Assembly: GCF_009762325.1 (NCBI RefSeq)
Contig: NZ_CP034348.1
Span: forward strand, 3,292,501 to 3,356,500
Source of the DNA: Roseovarius faecimaris
GTDB lineage: Bacteria; Pseudomonadota; Alphaproteobacteria; Rhodobacterales; Rhodobacteraceae
Direction of reading: 5' to 3'
DNA: 64,000 nucleotides
Below the pieces are notes generated by a model that was not told the origin of the DNA, searched no databases, and was given only the letters and a program-made list of their open reading frames with translations. This document shows, piece by piece, positions 45,331 through 52,283 of this stretch. A program made the position numbers and the translations under genes. Position 1 is the stretch's first letter, and the number at the start of each line of letters is the position of its first letter.

Positions 45331-45467
45331 GGGATCAGGCTCCTGGGAAATGCACTCCTGCCCCGGACTATAACAGCGCGCGCAGCCCGCCAAAAGCAGC
45401 ATTCTGACGTAGCGTATGTTCCTGCCTGACCTGCCGTGTTACGGGAGGATGCGAAGGAGCGAACAGA

Positions 45468-46451
45468 ATGACCCAGACCAAGCATAACCGGCCCGCGCTC
45501 GGGATCATGATGGTGATGATCGGAATGCTGGCGATCTCGGTGAACGACATGCTGATCAAGCTGCTGTCGGGGGGTTACCCGCTGCATCAGGTTGTGTTCA
45601 TCCGCTCGCTGATCGGCATTTCCTTCAGCCTGATCATCGTGCAGATGGAAGGCGGGTTTCGTATCCTGCGCACCGACCGGCCGCTTCTGCATCTCTTGCG
45701 CGGCCTGCTGATCGTGATAGCCAATCTGACATTCTTTGCCGCGCTCGCCTCGCTGCCTCTGGCCGACACGACGGCCATGTTCTTTATAGCGCCGCTGATC
45801 ATCACCCTGCTGAGCATTCCCATGCTGGGCGAACCGGTGGGGCCGTTGCGCATCGGCGCGGTGATCGTGGGCTTCATCGGCGTGATCATCGTGACCCAGC
45901 CCTGGGCTGCGGGCGGCACACGGAATGCCGCATGGTTCGTTTATCTCATGCCGCTGATCGGCGCGGTGAGTTACGCGCTTTTTCAATTGCTTACTCGGAT
46001 GCTTGGCGCGTCGGCCAAGGCGTCGGCCATGGCGGTTTATATTCAGGCGACCTTTATTGCGGTCAGCGTTCTCTTCTGGCTTTTCGCCGGGGATGGGCGT
46101 TATGTCGAAGGGGTCGAGGATGAAAGCCTGCAATTCCTTCTGCGTGCCTGGATCTGGCCCGATGACGGCGATATCTGGCTGTTTGCCATTGTCGGGCTGA
46201 ATGTGGCGATCATCGGCTACACCATGTCTCAGGCCTATCGGCTCGCGGATGCGGCGACGATTGCGCCTTATGAATATGTCGGCCTGCCGCTGGCGATCTT
46301 CTGGGGCTGGATGATCTGGAGCGAGCTGCCGCAGAGCAGTGTCATGTTCGGGATCATCCTGATCCTCGGCTCGGGGCTGTTCGTGTTCCTGCGCGAGCGC
46401 CAGAAAAAGCGTAATCTGGTGGCGGCCAAACAGGCCAATCGTCGATATTAA
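45468..46451 (+). CDS. EamA/DMT-family membrane transporter
   Basis: A 327-residue protein with about ten hydrophobic helices in two EamA-type halves (first about 10-140, second about 155-310). Typical are GIMMVMIGMLAISVNDMLIK near the start, PLADTTAMFFIAPLIITLLS, and in the second half APYEYVGLPLAIFWGWMIWSE. It should export or import a small metabolite; the substrate is unknown. The start follows GAAGGAG. A 24-base gap leads to the CoA-transferase gene, so they may be cotranscribed. Confidence 0.9.
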   Translation: MTQTKHNRPALGIMMVMIGMLAISVNDMLIKLLSGGYPLHQVVFIRSLIGISFSLIIVQMEGGFRILRTDRPLLHLLRGLLIVIANLTFFAALASLPLADTTAMFFIAPLIITLLSIPMLGEPVGPLRIGAVIVGFIGVIIVTQPWAAGGTRNAAWFVYLMPLIGAVSYALFQLLTRMLGASAKASAMAVYIQATFIAVSVLFWLFAGDGRYVEGVEDESLQFLLRAWIWPDDGDIWLFAIVGLNVAIIGYTMSQAYRLADAATIAPYEYVGLPLAIFWGWMIWSELPQSSVMFGIILILGSGLFVFLRERQKKRNLVAAKQANRRY

Positions 46452-46475
46452 ACACGTCGTATCAGAGGGTTGAGA

Positions 46476-47561
46476 ATGCTCAATGGCATCCGGATAATCG
46501 AGTTTGAAGGGCTGGGGCCAGGCCCCTTTGCCGCGATGATGCTGGCCGATCTGGGGGCCGAGGTGATCGTGATCCACCGCCCCGTCAGCGCCAATCCGAC
46601 GGCGGATCAGGGCAATCTCCTGGACCGGGGCAAGAAGTCTATCACTCTGGACTTAAAGGATAAATCCGATCTGGAAGTGGCCCGGGCGCTGGTCGCCTCC
46701 GCCGATGCGCTGATCGAAGGGTATCGCCCCGGTGTGATGGAGCGGCTGGGGCTGGGGCCGGAAGACCTGATGACGACGAACCCGGCGCTGGTTTATGGCC
46801 GGATGACGGGCTGGGGTCAGGATGGGCCAAGGGCGCAGACGGCGGGGCATGATTACAACTATATCGCCACCTCGGGCGCGCTTTGGTACGCGTCGCCGCC
46901 CGGCCATCCGCCGCTGACCCCGGCGACGTTGGTCGGTGACATTGGAGGCGGCGCGCTTTACCTTGTGGCGGGCATACTGGCCGGTATTATCTCAGCAAAA
47001 TCAACGGGTAAGGGCACGGTGGTGGACGCGGCCATCGTCGATGGATCGGCGCATATGATGGCGCTTCTGATGTCGATGGCACCCTCTGGAAACCTCGTGA
47101 CGGAGCGGGGCAAGAGCCTGCTCGACGGGCCGCACTGGAGCCGGGTCTATACCTGCGCGGACGGAAAATACCTTTCCGTTCAATGCCTTGAGGCGAAGTT
47201 TTATGCGATCTTTCTGGATATCCTGGGCCTGAAGGACGACCCGCGATTTACAGCTCAATATGACGTCGAAAAATGGCCCGCCCAGACCCGGGAGCTGGCC
47301 CAGCTTTTCGCCCGTGAACCGGTGCAGCACTGGGCGGATTTGTTCGCAAATACAGATGCTTGCGTTGCCCCCGTCCTGCCACCGGAAGAGGCCGCGCACG
47401 AGCCGCACATGGCCGCACGGCAGGTCTGGCAGACCGGCCCCTTACAACCCGCCCCGGCCCCCAGATTTGACGGCATCTGCGTCACGCCCGGGCCGGTGCC
47501 GGAAAAGGACGAGCACGGCGCCGCGATCCGTGCGGATCTGCGCCAGAGGGGGCTTTTGTAG
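46476..47561 (+). CDS. CaiB/BaiF-family CoA transferase or racemase
   Basis: A 361-residue class III CoA-transferase-fold protein. It begins with LNGIRIIEFEGLGPGPFAAMMLADLGAEVI-type blocks (positions 2-31) and has RGKKSITLDLKD, YGRMTGWGQDGP, and GKGTVVDAAIVDG with the Asp at the catalytic position of formyl-CoA transferase. The GHDYNYIATSGAL block with His and the length resemble alpha-methylacyl-CoA racemases more than formyl-CoA transferase. The ATG at 46476 is used instead of a TTG two codons upstream. Reaction: CoA transfer or 2-methylacyl-CoA epimerisation. Confidence 0.87.
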   Translation: MLNGIRIIEFEGLGPGPFAAMMLADLGAEVIVIHRPVSANPTADQGNLLDRGKKSITLDLKDKSDLEVARALVASADALIEGYRPGVMERLGLGPEDLMTTNPALVYGRMTGWGQDGPRAQTAGHDYNYIATSGALWYASPPGHPPLTPATLVGDIGGGALYLVAGILAGIISAKSTGKGTVVDAAIVDGSAHMMALLMSMAPSGNLVTERGKSLLDGPHWSRVYTCADGKYLSVQCLEAKFYAIFLDILGLKDDPRFTAQYDVEKWPAQTRELAQLFAREPVQHWADLFANTDACVAPVLPPEEAAHEPHMAARQVWQTGPLQPAPAPRFDGICVTPGPVPEKDEHGAAIRADLRQRGLL

Positions 47562-47566
47562 CGCCA

Positions 47567-47617
47567 GGAATTTTGTACGTTTTGTACAAAATCACCCCTT
47601 GTTTTGTACAAAATTCC
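47567..47617. repeat. Nested GTAC-centred A/T palindromes between convergent genes
   Basis: The whole 6-65 base intergenic stretch is built from this motif. TTTTGTACAAAA occurs twice (47580-47591 and 47602-47613), a half copy TTTTGTAC lies at 47571-47578, and the outer arms GGAATTTTGTAC (47567-47578) and GTACAAAATTCC (47606-47617) are exact inverted repeats. It lies between the 3' ends of the CoA-transferase and WYL regulator genes. It may form a bidirectional terminator-like stem or a protein-binding site. Confidence 0.6.
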
Positions 47618-47626
47618 GCACCGCGC

Positions 47627-48322
47627 TCAGTCGCGTGCCGCCATGGCATAATCGCGCATCGGATCGGAGCGTTCCCAGTCGAACCGCAGGCGCTGGCAAC
47701 GCTCGGGATACTGCGCTCCGGTGGCGGTGCAGTCTGTTATCCGGTCGATCCGGAAATGACGGAAATCCTGCCGCAGCCCGCACCACGCGGCGAGCAGAAC
47801 GGCGTCGGTGAAATAGATCATCGCCAGTGGCAGGATCGTGCGGGTGGAGCGCTGATCTGAGAGCGCGTCATAGGTGATGCGCAGCTCGGCCCCGGTGCGG
47901 ATATGATCGCGGAGCGTGTCAGCCAGAGGGCTGGGGGCAATCGTTGTCCAGGCCGACACATGATGCGGCACATGCGGCCTGCGCCCGTCGGGCAGGGCGG
48001 CGGCGATCTTGCCGGTGGCGGAACGCGCGGCCTTTTGCAGCCCTGCATCGCCTGTCCGCTGGAGGAGGGCCGCCCCGACAAAGAGTGCCTCGACCTCTTG
48101 TGCGGTGAACATGAGCGGCGGCAGGTCGAAGCCGGCGCGCATGACATAGCCGATGCCCGCCTCGCCCTCGATCGGCACCGACATGGCCTGAAGCGAGGAA
48201 ATGTCGCGATAGACGGTGCGCTTGGTGACCTCAAGCTGATCGGCAATGGCCTGCGCTGTGACGGGCCGGGGGGCCTGACGGAGGATCTGGATGATCTCGA
48301 ACATGCGGGTGGAACGGGTCAT
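47627..48322 (-). CDS. WYL-domain (YafY-type) transcriptional regulator
   Basis: A 231-residue regulator. The N-terminal HTH_11 domain (MFEIIQILRQAPRPVTAQAI and EVTKRTVYRDISSL) is followed by a linker and a WYL ligand-sensing domain from about residue 130 (LRITYDALSDQRSTRTILPL, LAAWCGLRQDFRHFRIDRI). WYL regulators sense small molecules or nucleic acids. It is divergent from the three-gene YqfO-like cassette, and the palindrome at 48341-48364 is its likely operator. The ATG at 48322 gives the conserved start. Confidence 0.9.
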   Translation of the reverse strand: MTRSTRMFEIIQILRQAPRPVTAQAIADQLEVTKRTVYRDISSLQAMSVPIEGEAGIGYVMRAGFDLPPLMFTAQEVEALFVGAALLQRTGDAGLQKAARSATGKIAAALPDGRRPHVPHHVSAWTTIAPSPLADTLRDHIRTGAELRITYDALSDQRSTRTILPLAMIYFTDAVLLAAWCGLRQDFRHFRIDRITDCTATGAQYPERCQRLRFDWERSDPMRDYAMAARD

Positions 48323-48340
48323 GCCACGAACATAGCACAG

Positions 48341-48364
48341 CTGCTGACACAATGCTGTCAGCAG
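48341..48364. promoter_or_regulatory. Palindromic operator between WYL regulator and YqfO-like cassette
   Basis: CTGCTGACA (48341-48349) and TGTCAGCAG (48356-48364) are perfect 9-base inverted repeats with a 6-base spacer. It lies 18 bases before the regulator start and 68 bases before the cassette, as expected for a dimeric repressor acting on both. Confidence 0.6.
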
Positions 48365-48392
48365 GGTTTTGGTAGGGAGAGACCTGAACAGT

Positions 48393-48412
48393 GGTGCGTG
48401 TGAACACGCACC
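48393..48412. repeat. REP-like hairpin in the 5' leader of the YqfO-like cassette
   Basis: GGTGCGTG (48393-48400) and CACGCACC (48405-48412) form an 8-base-pair GC-rich stem with a 4-base loop, followed by a CTACGG stretch. I remember similar GGTGCGTG/CACGCACC hairpins as dispersed elements in proteobacterial genomes, but this is from memory only. It sits directly before the ribosome-binding site (GGAGGGAGG). Confidence 0.45.
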
Positions 48413-48432
48413 CTACGGAGGGAGGACACCGA

Positions 48433-48888
48433 ATGAGCCTTGACGGTTACCGCGCAGCATCGGGGCGGCTGGAGCCGGTCTGGACGCTGGAGGTCCAGAC
48501 CCTGCCGGAAGATGTGGACCGGATTCTCGACGCGGTGCTTGAGGTGCATCCGCTCGGATATGGGCGCTATGGGCGCAATGCATCGGTTTCTGCGGTGGGG
48601 CGCGAGACGGCGCAGCCCCGGGAGGGATCGACCACAACGACGCACAAGGCGGGATATCAGGCCGGGGCAACGGAAACCTACCCGATGGTGGAGCTGAAGA
48701 TATCGGTGGAGCGGGAGCTGAAGGTGCTTGAAGACGTGATGGATGCCATTCTGAAAGTGCATCATTACGAGCAGCCGGTGATTTTCATCCGCGAGGATTG
48801 GGCGAGCCGAGCGGCCTATGACCCGAACAACGACAACCCCAACCGATGGTGGAACAACGGGCGTGGACTGCCTGACACTCTGGAATGA
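48433..48888 (+). CDS. YqfO/PII-like (NIF3 insert-type) small protein, first paralogue
   Basis: A 151-residue cytoplasmic protein. The pattern LPEDVDRILDAVLEVHPLGYGRYGRNAS, then a Gly-rich break, then VELKISVERELKVLEDVMDAILKVHHYEQPVIFI (given here in shortened form at about residues 21-45 and 85-118) follows the PII-like domain inserted in YqfO/NIF3 proteins, with the HHYEQPV segment equal to the family's HPYEEP. The C-terminal tail is DNPNRWWNNGRG. The gene at 49077 has the same length, layout and tail, so the two are paralogues. A strong GGAGGGAGG site precedes the ATG. The function is unknown; such domains form trimers and may bind a small ligand or metal. Confidence 0.7.
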   Translation: MSLDGYRAASGRLEPVWTLEVQTLPEDVDRILDAVLEVHPLGYGRYGRNASVSAVGRETAQPREGSTTTTHKAGYQAGATETYPMVELKISVERELKVLEDVMDAILKVHHYEQPVIFIREDWASRAAYDPNNDNPNRWWNNGRGLPDTLE

Positions 48889-48901
48889 AGGAGAGACGAC
48901 G

Positions 48902-49084
48902 ATGATCAAGTATTACTATCCCGATGGCTCACATTGCTATCGTGCGCTGCATACGACCCATGCGGTTTACCGGTCCGAGGATGGCAAGCTGATTGCCCGG
49001 ACAATGCGACCGGATAACAGCGAACTCTACGAGTTTGAGATCACCGGGTTCGAGCTTCTGGAGACGGGGGTGCGCTATGAGTGA
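48902..49084 (+). CDS. Small hypothetical protein between the YqfO-like paralogues
   Basis: A 60-residue soluble protein, predicted mostly beta, with Tyr-rich ends (MIKYYYPDGSHCYRALHTTH). It starts 13 bases after the first paralogue with GAAGGAGAG ahead, and its stop overlaps the second paralogue's start by 8 bases. No family recognised. Its place inside the cassette suggests that it acts with the two YqfO-like proteins. An upstream in-frame start at 48818 lies inside the first paralogue and is not used. Confidence 0.65.
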   Translation: MIKYYYPDGSHCYRALHTTHAVYRSEDGKLIARTMRPDNSELYEFEITGFELLETGVRYE

Positions 49085-49532
49085 GGCGATGATGAGCGAG
49101 GGTTTCGAAACACAGCCCATCTCGATGCTGCCGATGTGGCAGGTGGCCTTTCTGGCCCCGCAGGAGGATGTGGACCGCATTTTCGATGCGGTGGCCCAGG
49201 TTGCCCCGTTGGCCTATGGCGCGACCGATCGCAACGGGTATCGGCTGACCGGAGGGGTGGAGTATTACCGTCCGACCGAAGCCGCGCCCACGGGCGCCGA
49301 TGATCCGCGTCAGCGCCCCGGGGTTGACCAGATGCGTATGTTCGTACCGCGGGATATGGCTGTGCTGGGTCGGATGATCGAAGCCATCTACGAGGTACAT
49401 TCCTATTACGAGCCGCCGATCACCGTGACCGAGGTGTTGCGAAGTCAGACCAGGGGGCTGGATGATAACCAGAATCCGTATCGCTGGTGGAATCGGGGCG
49501 GGGATTGGAAAAATGGGACATCAGCACCCTGA
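49077..49532 (+). CDS. YqfO/PII-like (NIF3 insert-type) small protein, second paralogue
   Basis: A 151-residue protein with the same arrangement as the gene at 48433: APQEDVDRIFDAVAQVAPLAYG near residue 27, a break, then PRDMAVLGRMIEAIYEVHSYYEPPITV, and the tail QNPYRWWNRGGD. The EVHSYYEPP segment equals HHYEQPV in its paralogue. The divergence between the two is large, so the duplication is old. Translation is coupled to the 60-residue gene by an 8-base overlap. Function unknown. Confidence 0.68.
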   Translation: MSEAMMSEGFETQPISMLPMWQVAFLAPQEDVDRIFDAVAQVAPLAYGATDRNGYRLTGGVEYYRPTEAAPTGADDPRQRPGVDQMRMFVPRDMAVLGRMIEAIYEVHSYYEPPITVTEVLRSQTRGLDDNQNPYRWWNRGGDWKNGTSAP

Positions 49533-49555
49533 AGCCACGAATTGAGCAGGCAGGG

Positions 49556-50122
49556 TCAGGGCAATCCGCGCGCGGCGCGCTGAGCGCCGAGATCGTCGAG
49601 GATGGTATCCATATTGCCAAGGGGCCAGCTGAGCCGGGCGGGGCTGTCGCGCCCCTCGTCGATCTCAAGGGTCAGCGCTTCGCCCGCCCGCAAGGCGGCG
49701 AGGATCGCGCGGGCCGTGTCGCCCGACATGCGGCATGTGTTTGACGCACAATGAGAGACATCGATTGGCGTGACACCGGCGGCGCCTGTCACGGCGAGGC
49801 GTGACGCCTGAAAGCTGAGACCGGGTTCGATATCGAAGCGCAGGTGCGGGTCGGGCCTGCCATCGGCGCCCGCGTGATAGACCAGTTCGACCATGGCCGC
49901 AGCGAAGTCCGGCCGAGGGCGATAGACATCGACATATTGCACGTAGCAGCCCCGGTCCGAGCCATCCACGGCCGTATCGCAGGCCACATCCCAGAAGCTG
50001 TCATAGATCGCGTGGTAATCGACCTTGCGCCCATCGAGCACCGCGCCGCGCGGCCAATAGGCCCAGGCCAGCGCGGCCCCCGCGACGCCGAGCAGAAGGA
50101 TATATGTCAGAAGGCGGGTCAT
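49556..50122 (-). CDS. IalB-like (invasion associated locus B) family exported protein
   Basis: A 188-residue protein with an N-terminal hydrophobic signal or anchor (about residues 4-22). The mature part shows the IalB-type pattern: FWDVACDTAVDGSDRGCYVQ, then a hydrophobic strand region, then SHCASNTCRMSGDTARAILAALRAG near residues 125-150. The two Cys pairs probably form disulfides. IalB homologues are common in non-pathogenic alphaproteobacteria, so no virulence role follows. It ends 23 bases from the convergent YqfO-like gene. Confidence 0.65.
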   Translation of the reverse strand: MTRLLTYILLLGVAGAALAWAYWPRGAVLDGRKVDYHAIYDSFWDVACDTAVDGSDRGCYVQYVDVYRPRPDFAAAMVELVYHAGADGRPDPHLRFDIEPGLSFQASRLAVTGAAGVTPIDVSHCASNTCRMSGDTARAILAALRAGEALTLEIDEGRDSPARLSWPLGNMDTILDDLGAQRAARGLP

Positions 50123-50264
50123 GCGCCCACTCTAACCGCTGCGCCGCCCCGGTCACGGCACGATTTCTCACGTCGGCGCGAGCGGCCCTGTTGAACCCCG
50201 GCCCGTGGCCCCGTATATTGGCGGGCCGCTGGACAGCTCCGGCAGACCCCGATAGGACCGCAAG

Positions 50265-50741
50265 ATGGCCAAGCCGAAGGACAATCCGAATTACAAGGTC
50301 ATCGCCGAGAACCGGCGTGCGCGGTACGATTATGCCATCGAGGATGACATTGAATGCGGGATCATCCTTGAGGGGTCCGAGGTCAAATCCCTGCGCGAGA
50401 ACTCGGCCAATATCGCCGAGAGCTATGCCGCGGTGGAGGATGGCGAGCTGTGGCTGATCAACTCGTATATCGCCCCCTATGAGCAGGCCAAGACCTTTGG
50501 CCACGAGGAGAAGCGGCGGCGCAAGCTTCTGGTGTCACGCAAGGAACTGGCGCGGCTGTGGAATGACACGCAGCGCAAGGGCATGACGCTGGTGCCGCTG
50601 GTGCTCTATTTCAACCACCGTGGATTGGCGAAGCTGAAGATCGGTATCGCCAAGGGCAAGAAGGTGCATGACAAGCGCGCCACCGACGCCAAGCGCGACT
50701 GGAACCGCCAGAAGCAGCGGCTGTTGCGCCACGGGGGATAA
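50265..50741 (+). CDS. smpB: SsrA-binding protein SmpB
   Basis: A 158-residue RNA-binding protein for tmRNA-mediated rescue of stalled ribosomes. It shows [20 protein letters not shown], the [19 protein letters not shown] core and the basic C-terminal tail [23 protein letters not shown] helix. Length is the family norm. The tmRNA gene ssrA is not visible in this window. The 142-base gap before it is shared with the divergent IalB-like gene. Confidence 0.96.
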   Translation: MAKPKDNPNYKVIAENRRARYDYAIEDDIECGIILEGSEVKSLRENSANIAESYAAVEDGELWLINSYIAPYEQAKTFGHEEKRRRKLLVSRKELARLWNDTQRKGMTLVPLVLYFNHRGLAKLKIGIAKGKKVHDKRATDAKRDWNRQKQRLLRHGG

Positions 50742-50861
50742 ACCCCGGCCTTTTCCCCTTATGAGTGTGCTCTGTCTGCGCTCTAAGCTGCGTCCGTCCG
50801 AAGGGGGTGGGTCCGGCTTCGGCATCTGATCTGACTGGGCCTCAGAAACGGGGAGTATGAT

Positions 50862-51137
50862 ATGGAACTTCTGATTGGACTGATTTCAGGCGCCGTGGGC
50901 GGCAATGTCGCGGGCGGGGTGATGAAGAACTTGAACCTCGGCGTGCTTGGCAATTCGATTGCGGGTATCGTCGGCGGCGGGCTTGGCGGGCAGATCCTCG
51001 CCATGCTGGGCGCAGGGGGCATGGCCGATGGCGGCATGGATATCGGCGGCATAATCGGCCAGGTGGCCTCGGGCGGCGTCGGTGGCGGCGCGCTGATGGT
51101 GGTGATCGGCCTGATCAAGAACGCCATGGCAAAGTGA
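50862..51137 (+). CDS. Small Gly-rich membrane protein of unknown function
   Basis: A 91-residue protein, almost entirely Gly, Ala, Ile, Met and Leu, with glycine-zipper-like repeats (GLISGAVGGNVAGGVMKN, GNSIAGIVGGGLGGQILAML, GGIIGQVASGGVGGGALM). It can form three short membrane-inserting helices. GGGGAGTATG-type purines lie ahead of the ATG. Similar small proteins exist in related bacteria without function. A terminator follows at 51160-51193. Confidence 0.65.
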   Translation: MELLIGLISGAVGGNVAGGVMKNLNLGVLGNSIAGIVGGGLGGQILAMLGAGGMADGGMDIGGIIGQVASGGVGGGALMVVIGLIKNAMAK

Positions 51138-51159
51138 CAGGTACCTGAGGACGAGTTTG

Positions 51160-51193
51160 AACCCGCGTGGCGTACCGGCGTTGCGCGGGTTTT
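51160..51193 (+). terminator. Intrinsic terminator after the Gly-rich membrane protein
   Basis: AACCCGCG (51160-51167) pairs with CGCGGGTT (51184-51191), and the descending arm runs into TTTT. It closes the 50862 gene. The rest of the 51138-51425 gap holds a REP-like hairpin and the promoter of the next gene. Confidence 0.75.
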
Positions 51194-51240
51194 GCGATCT
51201 CCGGTCAGAGCCCTCAAGGGTCATGTGAATTCTGCGCTTT

Positions 51241-51270
51241 GCGCGGGCCAACGGGCGAAGCCCGCCGCGC
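51241..51270. repeat. REP-like GC hairpin
   Basis: Outer arms GCGCGG (51241-51246) and CCGCGC (51265-51270) enclose an inner stem CGGGC/GCCCG (51252-51256 and 51260-51264) with a GAA loop and a 5-base bulge on one side. This bulged layout is usual for dispersed REP elements. No second copy is seen in the window. Confidence 0.35.
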
Positions 51271-51425
51271 ATCGCCAACGCGCGCCCATGCGGCTCGGGG
51301 TCCGGATTATCGTACAGCAGCAACCTCCCGCGCACCGGACATCCGCCGCTGAAACGGTATCACCGACCTTGCCCCCTGACCCGTCTGGCTGTAGGCATGG
51401 CACAACTCTCAAAGGGGGTGCCCTC

Positions 51426-52283
51426 ATGACTCAGGACGATCCGAAAACACTGGTCTCGACGGAGTGGCTGGCGAGCCATATCAAGGACCCCGATCTGCGT
51501 ATTCTCGATGGCAGCTGGTACATGCCCGCCGAGGGTCGCGACGCGCGAGCCGAATACGAGGCGGCGCATATTCCCGGTGCGAGGTTCTTCGATATCGACG
51601 ATATTTCCGACCAGCGCTCGGACCTGCCGCATATGGCCCCGCCGGTGGAAAAATTCATGTCGCGCCTGCGGGCGATGGGCGTGGGCGACGGGCACCAGGT
51701 GGTGGTCTATGACGGGCAAGGCCTGTTTTCCGCCGCGCGCGTCTGGTGGCTGTTCCGGCTGATGGGACAGGAAAACATCGCCGTGCTCGACGGCGGGCTG
51801 CCGAAATGGCAAGCCGAAGGGCGCGAGATCGAGGATATGCCCCCCATCATCCGCGACCGGCACATGACCGTGCGGCGGCAGAACCAGATGGTGAAGGATG
51901 TCACGCAGGTCGCCGCAGCTGCGAAGCTGGGCGATTACGAAATTCTGGATGCGCGGTCCGCCGGACGCTTTCGGGGCGAAGAGCCGGAGCCGCGCGAGGG
52001 GCTGCGGAGCGGGCATATTCCGGGTTCAAAGAACGTACCATTTAGCAGCCTTCTGACTGCGGATGGCACGATGAAAACACCGGACGAATTGCGCAATATC
52101 TTTGCTGCGGCCGGTGTGGACCTTGCCAAACCGGCGATCACCTCCTGCGGATCGGGCGTAACGGCGGCGGTGATCAACCTGGCGTTTGAGCGGATCGGCA
52201 AGACCGACCATGCGCTTTATGACGGCTCCTGGACCGAATGGGGCGCCTTTCCCACCTTGCCCGTTGCCACCGGAGACGCGTGA
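51426..52283 (+). CDS. sseA: 3-mercaptopyruvate sulfurtransferase (rhodanese family)
   Basis: A 285-residue two-domain rhodanese. The first domain (about 10-140) has RILDGSWYMPAEGRDARAEYE and YDGQGLFSAARVWWLF; the second carries the active loop CGSGVTA, whose CG[ST]GVT form marks mercaptopyruvate sulfurtransferases and not thiosulfate sulfurtransferases. It transfers sulfur from 3-mercaptopyruvate to thiols or cyanide. The stop overlaps the aminotransferase start (TGATG). Since that enzyme type can transaminate cysteine to mercaptopyruvate, the two may work in sequence. Confidence 0.9.
   Translation: MTQDDPKTLVSTEWLASHIKDPDLRILDGSWYMPAEGRDARAEYEAAHIPGARFFDIDDISDQRSDLPHMAPPVEKFMSRLRAMGVGDGHQVVVYDGQGLFSAARVWWLFRLMGQENIAVLDGGLPKWQAEGREIEDMPPIIRDRHMTVRRQNQMVKDVTQVAAAAKLGDYEILDARSAGRFRGEEPEPREGLRSGHIPGSKNVPFSSLLTADGTMKTPDELRNIFAAAGVDLAKPAITSCGSGVTAAVINLAFERIGKTDHALYDGSWTEWGAFPTLPVATGDA

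Noticed and set aside
51192..51425. N-terminal extension of the sulfurtransferase reading frame
   Set aside because: It runs through the REP-like hairpin, encodes Arg/Pro-rich low complexity and lies outside the family's length.
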